Counted from the first letter of the stretch, positions 52,678 through 61,666 are shown. The stretch: DNA of 64,000 nucleotides from Clostridiaceae bacterium (GCA_012728095.1 JAAYFU010000031.1:1-64000); one strand, 5' to 3'. Translations and numbers: made by a program. Notes: generated by a model from the sequence alone, not told the origin.

Positions 52678-52926
52678 TTACCGATTGGATCTTAATAAGC
52701 TCTCAACAATTGCTCTCATAATCTCTATCTCTATTTTTTTCACATCAATTTTATCGATTATTTTTTTAACACTTTCAGGGTAATCAATCGTAACCTTTGG
52801 CGGCTTTCTGTCTACCGGCATCACTTCGACAAATTTATATTTGCCGTCGTTATATGAGACCCTTACCATGAAATGGGGATCAAAGCTCTCATTTCTTATT
52901 ACTTCTGCTCTAATTTCCGTATTCAA
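52678..52926 (-). CDS. Small protein of unknown function downstream of ecfT
   Basis: 82 residues from a TTG with GGAGG 7 nt upstream. TEIRAEVIRNESFDPHFMVRVSYNDGKYKFVEVMPVDRKPPKVTIDYPESVKKIIDKIDVKKIEIEIMRAIVESLLR contains a beta part followed by a C-terminal helix. No recognised domain or membrane segment. It lies about 100 nt after ecfT on the same strand. Confidence 0.55.
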   Translation of the reverse strand: MNTEIRAEVIRNESFDPHFMVRVSYNDGKYKFVEVMPVDRKPPKVTIDYPESVKKIIDKIDVKKIEIEIMRAIVESLLRSNR

Positions 52927-53032
52927 GGCAATTCCTCCGTTAATAAATTATACTTCCTCAATTATTTTATCGTAATTTTTAACTTAAATACTTACTTAAA
53001 ATGAATCAATCATCTCTATAAATGTTCATGTT

Positions 53033-53833
53033 TCAAGGCAATAAACGGCCGCTGAATATTACGCCCAACAGGGCGATTCCCGCTAAACTGACTGAAAGGT
53101 CCAGCTTTGAATAGTGAATTTCCTTAAGCCTTGTTCTCCCTTTCCCTCCGCGATAGCACCTGGATTCCATTGCTTCGGCCAGTTCGTCGGCTCTCTTGAA
53201 AGCGCTTACAAATAATGGAACCAGTACCGGAATGAAACTTTTTATTCGTGAAAAAATACTGCCTGTATCGAAATCTGCGCCTCGTGACGCCTGGGCTTTC
53301 ATTATGCGACTGGTTTCGTCAAGTAATGTGGGTATAAATCTCAGGGCTATTGACATCATCATTGCTATTTCATGGGCAGGAACGCCTATTTTCTCAAAAG
53401 GTTTCAATAGTTTTTCTATCCCGTCGGTCATGGTCATGGGAGTTGTCGTAATGGTCACCAGCGATGCCGTTATCACCAGCATTAAAAGCCTCAGAAACAG
53501 TTTTATTGCTGCGAAAATTCCCTCGTAAGTTACTTTTACCGGTCCAAACGCAAAAATGGGGGTTCCGCCTGTAAAGAATATATTCAATATTGCGGTTAAG
53601 GTCAGAATGAATAATAAAGGTTTGACCCCCTTTACTGACTGTTTTAAGGGAATTCCGCTTATTAACAGGAGCATCAGGGTGAATAATCCCATCATCAAAT
53701 ATTCAGACCATGATTCTATCAAGAATGTGGCCGCCATCAGCAATATGGTCCAGAATATTTTTGTCCTGGGATCAAGGCGATGAAGTATTGAGTTGCCGGG
53801 AATATATTGACCGAGCGTAATATTGTTTATCAT
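53033..53833 (-). CDS. ecfT: ECF transporter T component
   Basis: 266-residue membrane protein that couples ATPases to S components. Helices: TILLMAATFLIESW, MMGLFTLMLLLISGI, LLFILTLTAILNIFF, LLMLVITASLVTIT and a C-terminal one (LDLSVSLAGIALLGVIFS). It has the two Ala-Arg-Gly coupling motifs: SRIMKAQASRGADF and ADELAEAMESRCYRGG. Its start codon overlaps the stop codon of ecfA. It serves the pantothenate-type S component at 10.5 kb and others elsewhere. Confidence 0.95.
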   Translation of the reverse strand: MINNITLGQYIPGNSILHRLDPRTKIFWTILLMAATFLIESWSEYLMMGLFTLMLLLISGIPLKQSVKGVKPLLFILTLTAILNIFFTGGTPIFAFGPVKVTYEGIFAAIKLFLRLLMLVITASLVTITTTPMTMTDGIEKLLKPFEKIGVPAHEIAMMMSIALRFIPTLLDETSRIMKAQASRGADFDTGSIFSRIKSFIPVLVPLFVSAFKRADELAEAMESRCYRGGKGRTRLKEIHYSKLDLSVSLAGIALLGVIFSGRLLP

Positions 53834-55605
53834 TATGCCTTACCCCCTGCGCCCGAATTTATCATATTTATAATAAACTCCTTTGCCTCATCGACTGTCA
53901 ATACATTCTGCGGAACATCGTAACCCGAATTATGGAGTTCCCTGAATAATTCAGTTATTTTAGGTATATCAAGATTATATTTTTTCAATTCTTCGTATCT
54001 TGAAAAAACTTTTGCGGTAGTATCACAAAAAACCAGTCTGCCTTTGTTCATTACTGCTACACGATGGCAGAAAGCCGCAATTTCTTCCATGTTATGAGAT
54101 ATTATTATTATTGTGGTTCCTTCTTCCCGGTTAAGTCTTGAAAGTAGCCTGAAAACTTCCGAGCTGCCCTGGGGATCCAATCCTGCAGTGGGCTCATCGA
54201 GTACCAGTACTTTTGGTTTCATTACCAAAACACCGGCAATTGCCACCCTTCGTTTTTGGCCGCCCGAAAGCTCGAAAGGTGATTTTTCAAGAAGTTCAGG
54301 AGATATTCCCAGGATATCAATAACATGGAAAACTCTTTTCTTTATTTCTTCATCATCTAAACCCAATTTAGTCAGCCCAAAAATTATGTCTTTATATACC
54401 GTCTCTTCAAACAGCTGATGCTCAGGATATTGAAAGATAAGCCCAACTTTTTGTCTGAGTTCCTTAAGATTATTTCCTTCTGCCTTTAGCCCATCAACCT
54501 CTACGGAACCTGAAGTAGCTTTCAATATACCGTTAAAATGCTGAACCAGCGTAGATTTTCCTGAACCGGTCTGTCCTATGATTCCCAGGATTTCTCCTTT
54601 GTTTACGGTCAGATTAATATCATATAGCGCCTTTTGTTCAAAAGTCGTTCCAGGCATATAAACATGACTTAAATCCCGAACCTTAATTATCGGATTTTCC
54701 GGTTTGCATTCTCTTTCGGTATGGCACCATGCTGAATCGGAATTATCCCTGTTTTTTCTTTTAATAAAATCTTTCAGGATATCAACCATTTCATTTGCAT
54801 TTAACGGAAGCTTGTCCATTCTTACGCCGTTTTTTCTTAAGTCATAGGCAAGAGCGGTTATTTGCGGCACATTAAGTCCTACTTTTCTTATTTGCTCGAC
54901 ATTCTCAAAAATCTGCCTGGGAGTTCCGGTTAATACAAGTCTGCCGTTCTCCATGACCATAACTATATTTGCCTCTACAGCTTCCTCCATATGGTGCGTA
55001 ATATGAACTATGGTAATGCCTTTTTCCCGGTTAAGTTTTTTTAAAACCTCCATTACCTCTTTACGGCCACGGGGATCCAGCATGGATGTTGCTTCATCAA
55101 GAACAATGCACTTTGGTTCCATTGCAAGTATGCCTGCTATTGCAATTCTTTGTTTCTGTCCTCCTGAAAGCATATGGGGTGAATAACCGCTGTATTCCTC
55201 CATGCCGACCATCTTAAGGGATTGGTCAACTCTTTTCCTTATCTCTTCGGGTGAAATCCCCAAATTCTCAGGGCCGAAGGCCACATCTTCTTCGACCGTT
55301 GTAGCAACAATCTGATTGTCAGGATTCTGAAAAACCAATCCCAGGGTTTTTCTTACTTCCCATATCAGTTCATCATTGCTGGTATCAATGCCGTCAATAA
55401 TAACAGTACCTTTTACGGGAATCAAAAGCCCGTTCAACAATCTTGCCAGTGTTGATTTCCCGGAACCATTGCGTCCCAGCACAACAACAAACTGACCTTG
55501 CCTTATAGACATGGAAATCCCTTTAACAGCCTGTACGGCAATGTCTCCCTCATTTTGCGCCATATATTCATAATAAACATCATCTGTTTTAATAATCGCA
55601 CTCAT
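53833..55605 (-). CDS. Fused ECF transporter ATPases A1 and A2
   Basis: 590 residues, containing two complete ATPase domains where the usual locus has two genes of about 280 residues each. Domain 1: GRNGSGKSTLARLL, LSGGQKQRIAIAGILAMEP, CIVLDEATSMLD, THHMEEA. Linker at about 265-310 (NANEMVDILKDFIKRKNRDNSDSAWCHTERECKPENPI, with two Cys). Domain 2: GQTGSGKSTLVQHFNG, LSGGQKRRVAIAGVLVMKP, VLVLDEPTAGLDPQG, ISHNMEE. Both look active. It should form a forced A1-A2 pair with EcfT. Confidence 0.93.
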   Translation of the reverse strand: MSAIIKTDDVYYEYMAQNEGDIAVQAVKGISMSIRQGQFVVVLGRNGSGKSTLARLLNGLLIPVKGTVIIDGIDTSNDELIWEVRKTLGLVFQNPDNQIVATTVEEDVAFGPENLGISPEEIRKRVDQSLKMVGMEEYSGYSPHMLSGGQKQRIAIAGILAMEPKCIVLDEATSMLDPRGRKEVMEVLKKLNREKGITIVHITHHMEEAVEANIVMVMENGRLVLTGTPRQIFENVEQIRKVGLNVPQITALAYDLRKNGVRMDKLPLNANEMVDILKDFIKRKNRDNSDSAWCHTERECKPENPIIKVRDLSHVYMPGTTFEQKALYDINLTVNKGEILGIIGQTGSGKSTLVQHFNGILKATSGSVEVDGLKAEGNNLKELRQKVGLIFQYPEHQLFEETVYKDIIFGLTKLGLDDEEIKKRVFHVIDILGISPELLEKSPFELSGGQKRRVAIAGVLVMKPKVLVLDEPTAGLDPQGSSEVFRLLSRLNREEGTTIIIISHNMEEIAAFCHRVAVMNKGRLVFCDTTAKVFSRYEELKKYNLDIPKITELFRELHNSGYDVPQNVLTVDEAKEFIINMINSGAGGKA

Positions 55606-55716
55606 AATACCATCCTGAAAGCAACGGGTATTCAGACTTCCTGCTGTTTGATCTCTGGTTTCCAGCTCCCAGTCTCAAATCTCTTGATCGGAAAAACTCC
55701 TTCCTCCCGGAGCTGA

Positions 55717-56011
55717 CGAAAAGATTCTTCGCTTAGTTCAGAATAACAAAAGGCTCCCGGCACTGAGAAAAAGATTCTTTGACGCTCGGAATGACAGAAA
55801 GATGTCATCCACAGTGGAACACAACCCTTTATTGTCATCCTGAGCGGGCCCCGGTTGTCATCCTGAACGGAACGAAGTGGAGTGAAGGATCTTATATGTT
55901 AACACGTAAGATCCTTCGCTGCGCTCAAGATGACCGTTTGGTCAGATTCTTCGCTGGCGCTCCGAATGTCGAAACGCCGCAGCCTCCAACCTCTAACTTC
56001 CAACCTCCATA
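55717..56011. repeat. Dispersed repeat, copy 5, compound array
   Basis: Three or more partial units: AAAAGATTCTTCGCTTAGTT, AAAGATTCTTTGACGCTCGG, AATGACAGAAAGATGTCATC, TTGTCATCCTGAGCGGG and TGTCATCCTGAACGGAACGA plus GAAGGATCTT, then AAGATCCTTCGCTGCGCTCA, AGATTCTTCGCTGGCGCTCC and the tail CTCCAACCTCTAACTTCC. It lies between ecfA and rplQ. The preceding stretch from 55606 has no gene. Confidence 0.85.
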
Positions 56012-56016
56012 AAGCG

Positions 56017-56052
56017 AATAATGGAGAACGGCACACTCCGTTCTCCATTATT
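56017..56052 (-). terminator. Perfect 15-bp hairpin ending the rplQ transcript
   Basis: AATAATGGAGAACGG-CACACT-CCGTTCTCCATTATT. It lies 21 nt after the rplQ stop. There is no long T-run, though the minus-strand side reads CCATTATT. Probably the 3' end of the ribosomal operon. Confidence 0.75.
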
Positions 56053-56073
56053 ATAAGCAATCGCTCTTTCGAA

Positions 56074-56601
56074 TTAAACCAATTCAAGTATGACAACTTC
56101 GGCACCGTCGCCACGTCTTGCCCCAAGCCTGTAAATTCGGGTATAACCGCCTTTTCTGTCCTTATACTTTGGAGCAATCTCATCAAATAATTTGTTTGTC
56201 AGGCTTATGGTCTTCCCATTTTCATCCTTTACTCTGTAGACCCAGTTCATGATGAGACGTCTTGCAGCTAATCTTGAGGGACTGTCAACTGTTTTAAGCT
56301 CAGTCTTGGTTTCTCTCTCAACTACCTCATATTTATTCCCGTTCTTTGAAGTTACGGTCTTTAGAACTTTACGTCCCTTGCTGTCTGTTACCGGAGCGCT
56401 GATTGTTACATTTTTTGATGCTGTAAAATTATCACATTCTTTAACGGCAAGAGAAATTAATTTCTCCGCTATGTTTTTTACTTCCTTTGCTCTGGTTTCG
56501 GTTGTCTCAATACGACCGTACTGGATCAGAGAGGTTACCAGGCTCTTTAATATCGCCTTACGTTGGTCTGTAGGTCTTCCTAACTTTCTATAAGCAGGCA
56601 T
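56074..56601 (-). CDS. rplQ: 50S ribosomal protein L17
   Basis: 175 residues; most bacterial L17 proteins have 115-130. The N-terminal L17 part is standard ([49 protein letters not shown]). Then comes an insertion of about 55 residues ([58 protein letters not shown] in part), and the standard end ([32 protein letters not shown]). Last gene of the ribosomal block. Confidence 0.95.
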   Translation of the reverse strand: MPAYRKLGRPTDQRKAILKSLVTSLIQYGRIETTETRAKEVKNIAEKLISLAVKECDNFTASKNVTISAPVTDSKGRKVLKTVTSKNGNKYEVVERETKTELKTVDSPSRLAARRLIMNWVYRVKDENGKTISLTNKLFDEIAPKYKDRKGGYTRIYRLGARRGDGAEVVILELV

Positions 56602-56628
56602 TACGTTTCCTCCCCTTATGCATTACTG

Positions 56629-57573
56629 TTAATCATCACTGCTCGCAAGCTTTAAATTCAGAGCTTCAAGCTTTGATACAACTTCTTCAAGTGATTTACG
56701 TCCAAGATTCCTGACCTTCATCATTTCTTCCTCAGTCTTGCTTATAAGATCGTCAACGGTATTAATACCGGCTCTCTTCAAGCAGTTATAAGAACGAACT
56801 GACAGGTCAAGCTCCTCAATTGTCATCTCAAGAATCTTGTCTTTTTCGGGTTCTCCCTTTTCGACAAGCACCTCTGTATTCTTAGCCCTATCTGTTAAGT
56901 TAATAAATAGATTGAGATGATCGCTTAAGATTTTGGCACCTAGACTAATTGCTTCATCGGGTCTTAAAGAACCATCCGTCCATACCTCTATGCTCAGCTT
57001 GTCATAATCCGTTACCTGGCCGACACGTGTGTCTTCCACAGTATAATTAACCTTTTTAACCGGCGTATAAATGGAATCTACCGGTATTACACCTATGGGC
57101 TGATTCGGCAGTTTATTCTTTTCAGCCGGCGCATACCCGCGTCCATGATTAACATTGATTTCCATAAACAATCTCCCGGGACCGCTTAGCGTGGCTATAT
57201 GCAGATCCGGATTCAATATCTCAACATCCGCATCGGGTTTAATATCTGCAGCCGTGATTTCACCCTCACCCTCGAAATCAATATACAGTGTTTTGGGATG
57301 ATCACAGAAGAGTTTCAAACGAAGCTCTTTAATGTTGAGGATAATTTCTGTCATATCTTCAATTACACCGGGTATGGTAGTGAACTCATGAAGCACACCG
57401 TCAACCTTTATGGATGTAACGGCCGCACCTGGCAGTGAGGAAATCAGAATCCTTCTTAAAGAATTACCCAGAGTTATGCCATAACCTCTTTCCAAAGGCT
57501 CTATGACAAACTTCCCGTATCTGCTGTCCTCACTCTCTATACACTCAATCCTAGGTTTTTCTATTTCGATCAT
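56629..57573 (-). CDS. rpoA: RNA polymerase alpha subunit
   Basis: 314 residues. N-terminal dimer domain [50 protein letters not shown]-terminal DNA-binding domain with [54 protein letters not shown]. It assembles RNA polymerase and contacts UP elements and activators. It lies between rpsD and rplQ, as usual in Firmicutes. Confidence 0.98.
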   Translation of the reverse strand: MIEIEKPRIECIESEDSRYGKFVIEPLERGYGITLGNSLRRILISSLPGAAVTSIKVDGVLHEFTTIPGVIEDMTEIILNIKELRLKLFCDHPKTLYIDFEGEGEITAADIKPDADVEILNPDLHIATLSGPGRLFMEINVNHGRGYAPAEKNKLPNQPIGVIPVDSIYTPVKKVNYTVEDTRVGQVTDYDKLSIEVWTDGSLRPDEAISLGAKILSDHLNLFINLTDRAKNTEVLVEKGEPEKDKILEMTIEELDLSVRSYNCLKRAGINTVDDLISKTEEEMMKVRNLGRKSLEEVVSKLEALNLKLASSDD

Positions 57574-57621
57574 CAGTCAACCCTCCTTGGGTTATTTTAA
57601 TAAACGGCAAATGGCATTCAA

Positions 57622-58248
57622 TTACTTGGAGTACAACTCAACAATGAGATGTTCCTGAATATTAAGATCAATATCGTCTCTCTCAGGTAAAGCCACAACC
57701 TTACCCTTAAGATTTTCCTGATCCACTTCAAGCCATTTGGGAACTACCTTAGCGCCTGTAACGTCAAGAATTTCCTTAAAGCGTGGCGACTTTTTGCTGT
57801 TTTCGTTTACTTCAATGGTGTCACCCACTTTAACAATGTAGGACGGAATATTGACCTTCTTTCCGTTTAACTTAAAATGCCCGTGAGTAACAAGCTGACG
57901 TGCTTCGGCCCTGGTTGTTCCGAATCCCATTCTATATACTACATTATCCAGCCTGGTTTCAAGCAAACGAAGCAGGTTTTCACCTGTAACACCCTTTTTG
58001 CGGTTTGCAATTTCAAAATATTTTCTAAACTGGCTCTCTAACAAGCCATAAAACCTCTTGGCCTTTTGTTTCTCGCGAAGCTGAATTCCATATTCGGACA
58101 ACTTCTTTCTCTGGGCGCCATGCTGGCCGGGCGCATACGGCCTTCTGGCTATTGCGCATTTATTTGTATAGCATCTTTCTCCCTTTAAGAAAAGCTTTTG
58201 CCCTTCCCTCCGGCAGAGTTTGCACGATGCATCCGTATATCTTGCCAT
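57622..58248 (-). CDS. rpsD: 30S ribosomal protein S4
   Basis: 208 residues. Cys-bearing N-terminus ([32 protein letters not shown]), a four-Cys zinc form (C8, C11, C26, C31-type spacing), then the S4 RNA-binding domain [39 protein letters not shown]. It is an early 16S rRNA-assembly protein and in some bacteria a translational repressor of its operon. In the alpha operon here between rpsK and rpoA. Confidence 0.98.
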   Translation of the reverse strand: MARYTDASCKLCRREGQKLFLKGERCYTNKCAIARRPYAPGQHGAQRKKLSEYGIQLREKQKAKRFYGLLESQFRKYFEIANRKKGVTGENLLRLLETRLDNVVYRMGFGTTRAEARQLVTHGHFKLNGKKVNIPSYIVKVGDTIEVNENSKKSPRFKEILDVTGAKVVPKWLEVDQENLKGKVVALPERDDIDLNIQEHLIVELYSK

Positions 58249-58265
58249 CTATCCTTACACCTCCA

Positions 58266-58664
58266 TTAAACTCTTCTTCTCTTAGGCGGTCTGCATCCAT
58301 TATGAGGAATGGGAGTTACATCCTTAATGGAACTAACCTCTAATCCAGCCGCCTGAAGAGCACGGATTGCCGCCTCACGACCGGATCCCGGGCCTTTTAC
58401 GTAAACCGCTACTGTTTTAAGACCATGCTCCATAGCAGCCTTTGCAGCTGCCTCAGCAGCCTGCTGAGCAGCGAAAGGAGTACTCTTCTTGGAGCCTCTG
58501 AATCCAAGTCCACCGGCGCTTGCCCATGAAATAGCATTACCCTGGACGTCGGTTAAGGTCACGATGGTATTGTTAAAAGAAGAACGAATGTGGGCTATGC
58601 CACGTTCGATATTTTTCTTTTCTTTTCTTTTTCTGGACCTTCTAACAACTTTAGCTGCTGCCAT
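58266..58664 (-). CDS. rpsK: 30S ribosomal protein S11
   Basis: 132 residues. Basic N-terminus [63 protein letters not shown] and the end [17 protein letters not shown] are diagnostic. It binds 16S rRNA in the platform near the Shine-Dalgarno helix. Confidence 0.98.
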   Translation of the reverse strand: MAAAKVVRRSRKRKEKKNIERGIAHIRSSFNNTIVTLTDVQGNAISWASAGGLGFRGSKKSTPFAAQQAAEAAAKAAMEHGLKTVAVYVKGPGSGREAAIRALQAAGLEVSSIKDVTPIPHNGCRPPKRRRV

Positions 58665-58683
58665 TTATATAACGACCTCCCGA

Positions 58684-59052
58684 TTATTTCTTCTTGTTGG
58701 CAATAGTCTTTCTTGGGCCTTTACGGGTTCTCGCATTGGTCTTTGTTCTCTGACCACGAACCGGCAACCCCATTCTATGCCTAATTCCGCGATAACACCT
58801 TATATCTGTAAGGCGTTTTATGTTAAGCGCAATCTCTCTCCTGAGATCACCCTCTACTGTGTATCCTTTTTCAATAGTGTCTCGGAGCTTCGCGATCTCA
58901 TCATCGGTAAGATCACGCACACGTGTATCCGGGTTAATTCCCGTTTTTGCCAATATTTCATTTGAACGGGTCCTTCCTATCCCGAAGATATACGTAAGGC
59001 CGATTTCTACTCTTTTATCTCTTGGCAAGTCAACACCTGCAATACGAGCCAA
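58684..59052 (-). CDS. rpsM: 30S ribosomal protein S13
   Basis: 122 residues. [51 protein letters not shown] and the end [28 protein letters not shown]. The start is TTG, with GGAGGTG 7 nt upstream; no ATG exists there. The gene is preceded by an unusually long 200-nt gap with two hairpins. Confidence 0.98.
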   Translation of the reverse strand: MARIAGVDLPRDKRVEIGLTYIFGIGRTRSNEILAKTGINPDTRVRDLTDDEIAKLRDTIEKGYTVEGDLRREIALNIKRLTDIRCYRGIRHRMGLPVRGQRTKTNARTRKGPRKTIANKKK

Positions 59053-59146
59053 ATTACTACACCTCCGATTGGTATCTGTCTAACTTTTCAGTATTTTCAG
59101 ATTCTTTACAATTTTGAACATCTATAATAAAAACTCTCCTACTTTT

Positions 59147-59254
59147 TCATGACAAATATTCATTTGTCATGACCAGCCGCTTTTCAGAGAATTTGTATAC
59201 CAGATAACATGTATGCAACCGGCAGGAGCATTAAGCTGCCGGCTGCTATGTTAT
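59147..59254 (-). promoter_or_regulatory. Structured leader between rpmJ and rpsM
   Basis: Two strong hairpins in a 200-nt gap where ribosomal genes are normally separated by 10-30 nt. Hairpin A: TCATGACAAAT-ATTC-ATTTGTCATGA (59147-59172), a perfect 11-bp stem. Hairpin B: outer ATAACAT/ATGTTAT and inner CTGCCGG/CCGGCAG arms (59204-59254). B begins at the rpmJ stop. Neither has a T-run. This could be an RNA that binds a ribosomal protein such as S4 or S13, or a processing site. Confidence 0.5.
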
Positions 59255-59367
59255 TAACCTTGTCTTTGTTTATGCTTCGGGTTTTCGCATATAACCATAA
59301 CCCGTCTTTTTCTGCGGATAATCTTGCATTTCTCGCAAATTCTTTTAACTGATGGTTTTACCTTCAT
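59254..59367 (-). CDS. rpmJ: 50S ribosomal protein L36
   Basis: 37 residues, absent from the ORF track because of its size: [20 protein letters not shown]...[13 protein letters not shown]. Zinc ligands: C11, C14, C27 and H32, the C+ form of L36. It starts at ATG 59367 with GGAGGG-type sequence upstream, 33 nt after infA. Confidence 0.97.
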   Translation of the reverse strand: MKVKPSVKRICEKCKIIRRKRRVMVICENPKHKQRQG

Positions 59368-59400
59368 GATTGACCCTCCTGTCATCTATGCCTTCCCGAT

Positions 59401-59619
59401 TTACTTGCCTCTCCATGTGATACGTCCGCGAGAAAGGTCATACGTTGACATTTCAACTGTCACCTTATCGCCCGGAAGAATACGGATGTAATTCATTCTA
59501 AGTTTACCCGATATATGAGCAAGAATTACATGACCATTCTCGAGCTGAACCTTAAAATTCGCATTTGGAAGGGCTTCCAATACCGAACCTTCAAGTTCAA
59601 TTACGTCTTCCTTTGACAA
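59401..59619 (-). CDS. infA: Translation initiation factor IF-1
   Basis: 72 residues of OB fold: [72 protein letters not shown]. It binds the 30S A site during initiation. TTG start with GAGGGGG upstream. Confidence 0.98.
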   Translation of the reverse strand: MSKEDVIELEGSVLEALPNANFKVQLENGHVILAHISGKLRMNYIRILPGDKVTVEMSTYDLSRGRITWRGK

Positions 59620-59645
59620 TCCAATACCCCCTCGCTTACTGTATG

Positions 59646-59921
59646 CTAATCGTTATTTTTAGTCAAATAATTGTTTATAGCTTTCTGAAGATCAGCATTA
59701 AGCAACTTCTTCTTCATCTCAACCAAAGCTTTGATTTCCTCAGCTGTACTGTTAGTTATATTCAGATGTTTGAGCTTCTTTTTCTTAGGGTTTTCAACCC
59801 GTCTGTATTCGCCATCCGCAATCAAGACATGCTGGTCATCATATATACCTATGATTATAAACAGTCTGCCCTTGTCTCTGCCTGATTTTGACCAGGCATA
59901 ACGACCTATTACCGTATCCAA
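59646..59921 (-). CDS. KOW-domain RNA-binding protein (L14e-like)
   Basis: 91 residues from a TTG at 59921, preceded by AGGGGA. The track uses an ATG twelve codons earlier with no ribosome site; I prefer the TTG. KOW motif: [51 protein letters not shown]. Proteins of this type between map and infA in Firmicutes resemble archaeal L14e and probably act on the ribosome. A C-terminal helix follows ([22 protein letters not shown]). Confidence 0.87.
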   Translation of the reverse strand: MDTVIGRYAWSKSGRDKGRLFIIIGIYDDQHVLIADGEYRRVENPKKKKLKHLNITNSTAEEIKALVEMKKKLLNADLQKAINNYLTKNND

Positions 59922-59990
59922 GTATTCTTCCCCTATCCTGATTTTTAATAAAGTCATAATAGACGAAAAATGCTTAATCTCACGCTTTGA

Positions 59991-60010
59991 GGCTTTTTTG
60001 CAAAAAAGCC
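59991..60010. repeat. 20-bp perfect palindrome between map and the KOW gene
   Basis: GGCTTTTTTG joined directly to CAAAAAAGCC. It sits in the 160-nt gap between the map stop and the KOW gene. It is too close-looped for a classic terminator on either strand, but can form a cruciform or hairpin with a 2-4 nt loop. Confidence 0.6.
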
Positions 60011-60083
60011 AACAACTGCGCCAATTATATATTTTATAACAATTTTAAGTCTATTTCAAGATTATTGACTTATTTTCTTGATA

Positions 60084-60851
60084 TTAATATAATCTGGTCA
60101 ATATTTCCGGACCATTTGGCGTAATTGCAATTGTATTTTCGTAATGAGCCGATAATTTCCCGTCGGCTGTAACGACAGTCCATTGATCATCCAGGACTTT
60201 CACGCGCCATGTACCCATGTTAATCATCGGTTCTATGGCAAGTGTCATTCCGTTTGACAATCTTACGCCTTTTTCGCGGGTAGCGTAATTAGGAACTTGT
60301 GGTTCTTCATGCATTTCCGTTCCTATACCATGACCCACAAAATCGCGGACGACACTATAACCTTTTCCTTCGGCATATTCCTGGATGGCTGTCGATATAT
60401 CTTTTATCCTGTTGCCTTCGACAGCTTTCTCCATTCCGCGCTTAAATGCCTCCTCGGTATGAAGAATCAAATCTCTGGCTTCCTGAGAAACATTACCAAC
60501 CGGGAACGTTCTTGCCGCATCACCGTGATAACCGCCAAAAACAGCTCCTACATCAATGCTGATAATGTCTCCTTCTTTTAATACCGTATTACCAGGAATT
60601 CCGTGTATTACCACATTATTGACCGACGTGCATATTGAACCTGGAAAATCCATACCGCCGTATGCGTTAGGAAACCCCTTAAAAGACGGTATAGCGCCTT
60701 CCCTGGTAATAATTATTTCAGCCTCTTTGTCAAGTTCAATAGTTGTTATTCCCGGCTCGATCAATTCTGCCATCCGTTTCAGGACTAAAGCCACTATTTC
60801 GCCCGCTCGTCTCATTTTATCCAACTCGCGTTGAGATTTAATGACAATCAT
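60084..60851 (-). CDS. map: Methionine aminopeptidase, type I
   Basis: 255 residues. It removes N-terminal Met from new proteins. Metal ligands: D in ISIDVGAVFGGYHGDAARTF (two Asp), H in VGHGIGTEMHEEP, E in LAIEPMINMG and E in TVVTADGKLSAHYENTIAI. No N-terminal extension. Classic spc-operon place, 20 nt after adk. Confidence 0.98.
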   Translation of the reverse strand: MIVIKSQRELDKMRRAGEIVALVLKRMAELIEPGITTIELDKEAEIIITREGAIPSFKGFPNAYGGMDFPGSICTSVNNVVIHGIPGNTVLKEGDIISIDVGAVFGGYHGDAARTFPVGNVSQEARDLILHTEEAFKRGMEKAVEGNRIKDISTAIQEYAEGKGYSVVRDFVGHGIGTEMHEEPQVPNYATREKGVRLSNGMTLAIEPMINMGTWRVKVLDDQWTVVTADGKLSAHYENTIAITPNGPEILTRLY

Positions 60852-60871
60852 TTCAATCCTCTTATTCCAAT

Positions 60872-61516
60872 CTATTTGTTTTGCAAGCTGTCCAATATCT
60901 CCCGCGTGGTAACCTCAATCGGTTTAGAACCGTCAAAATTCTTAAGCAGACCTTTCTTTTGATAATAATCTACCAACGGGCTGGTTTGTTGATGATAGGT
61001 CTTAAGTCTCTCTTTTATAGTTTCTTCCTTATCGTCATCCCTTATATAAAGAGAATTGTTGCAGACATCACAGATCCCTTCAACCTTCGGCGGATTGTTT
61101 TTAATGTGATATGTCCTGCCGCAGGAACACATCCTTCTTCCGGACAACCTATTTATAATTACGTCGTCATCCACCGTAATGTTTATTACAGCTTCAATTT
61201 TCCTGCCGAATTTTTCAAGCATCTCGTCAAACATCAGTGCCTGAGGAATTGTTCTTGGAAAGCCGTCCATAATGAATCCAGGCTCGCAGTCTTTTTCATT
61301 TAATCTGCTTGCCACAATATCGACAGTTACATCGTCCGGAACAAGCTTTCCTGCATCAATATAACTTTTTGCCAGTAAACCGAGGTCTGTTCCGCCTTTG
61401 ATATGAGCCCTGAAAATATCTCCTGTTGAGATGTGAGGTATTTTCAAAGTAGCCGACAAAACAGCTGCCTGAGTACCTTTACCTGCGCCCGGCGGACCTA
61501 AAAGTATGATTCTCAT
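60872..61516 (-). CDS. adk: Adenylate kinase
   Basis: 214 residues. It balances AMP, ADP and ATP. P-loop GPPGAGKGTQ at 7-16, AMP site HISTGDIFRAHI, GFPRTIPQA, and a zinc-bearing LID with four Cys (MCSCGRTYHIKNNPPKVEGICDVCN), the Gram-positive form. It lies 168 nt from secY (with a repeat between), much wider than the normal gap. Confidence 0.98.
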   Translation of the reverse strand: MRIILLGPPGAGKGTQAAVLSATLKIPHISTGDIFRAHIKGGTDLGLLAKSYIDAGKLVPDDVTVDIVASRLNEKDCEPGFIMDGFPRTIPQALMFDEMLEKFGRKIEAVINITVDDDVIINRLSGRRMCSCGRTYHIKNNPPKVEGICDVCNNSLYIRDDDKEETIKERLKTYHQQTSPLVDYYQKKGLLKNFDGSKPIEVTTREILDSLQNK

Positions 61517-61558
61517 AATATCTTCCTCAATAACCTATATTAATTACAATTTAACCAA

Positions 61559-61627
61559 TTGAATGGTTCGCTTACGCTCAGAATGACAAAATACCGCCGT
61601 CTCCAACCTCTAACTTCCGACCTCTAT
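61559..61627. repeat. Dispersed repeat, copy 6 (right end plus tail)
   Basis: TCGCTTACGCTCAGAATGAC, then CCGTCTCCAACCTCTAACTT and CCGACCTCTATT. The tail CTCCAACCTCTAACTTCC is shared with copy 5. It lies within the spc operon between secY and adk. Confidence 0.75.
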
Positions 61628-61638
61628 TTGGGGTACAA

Positions 61639-61666
61639 AAGCGGATGGGACCGAAATCATCCGCTT
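61639..61666 (-). terminator. Hairpin after secY
   Basis: AAGCGGATG-GGACCGAAAT-CATCCGCTT, a 9-bp stem. On the minus strand TTTTG follows, so it may partly stop transcription between secY and adk. Confidence 0.6.

Noticed and set aside
55779-56012. 77-residue ORF and other ORFs inside the repeat arrays
   Set aside because: They are made of repeat sequence and have no coding character.
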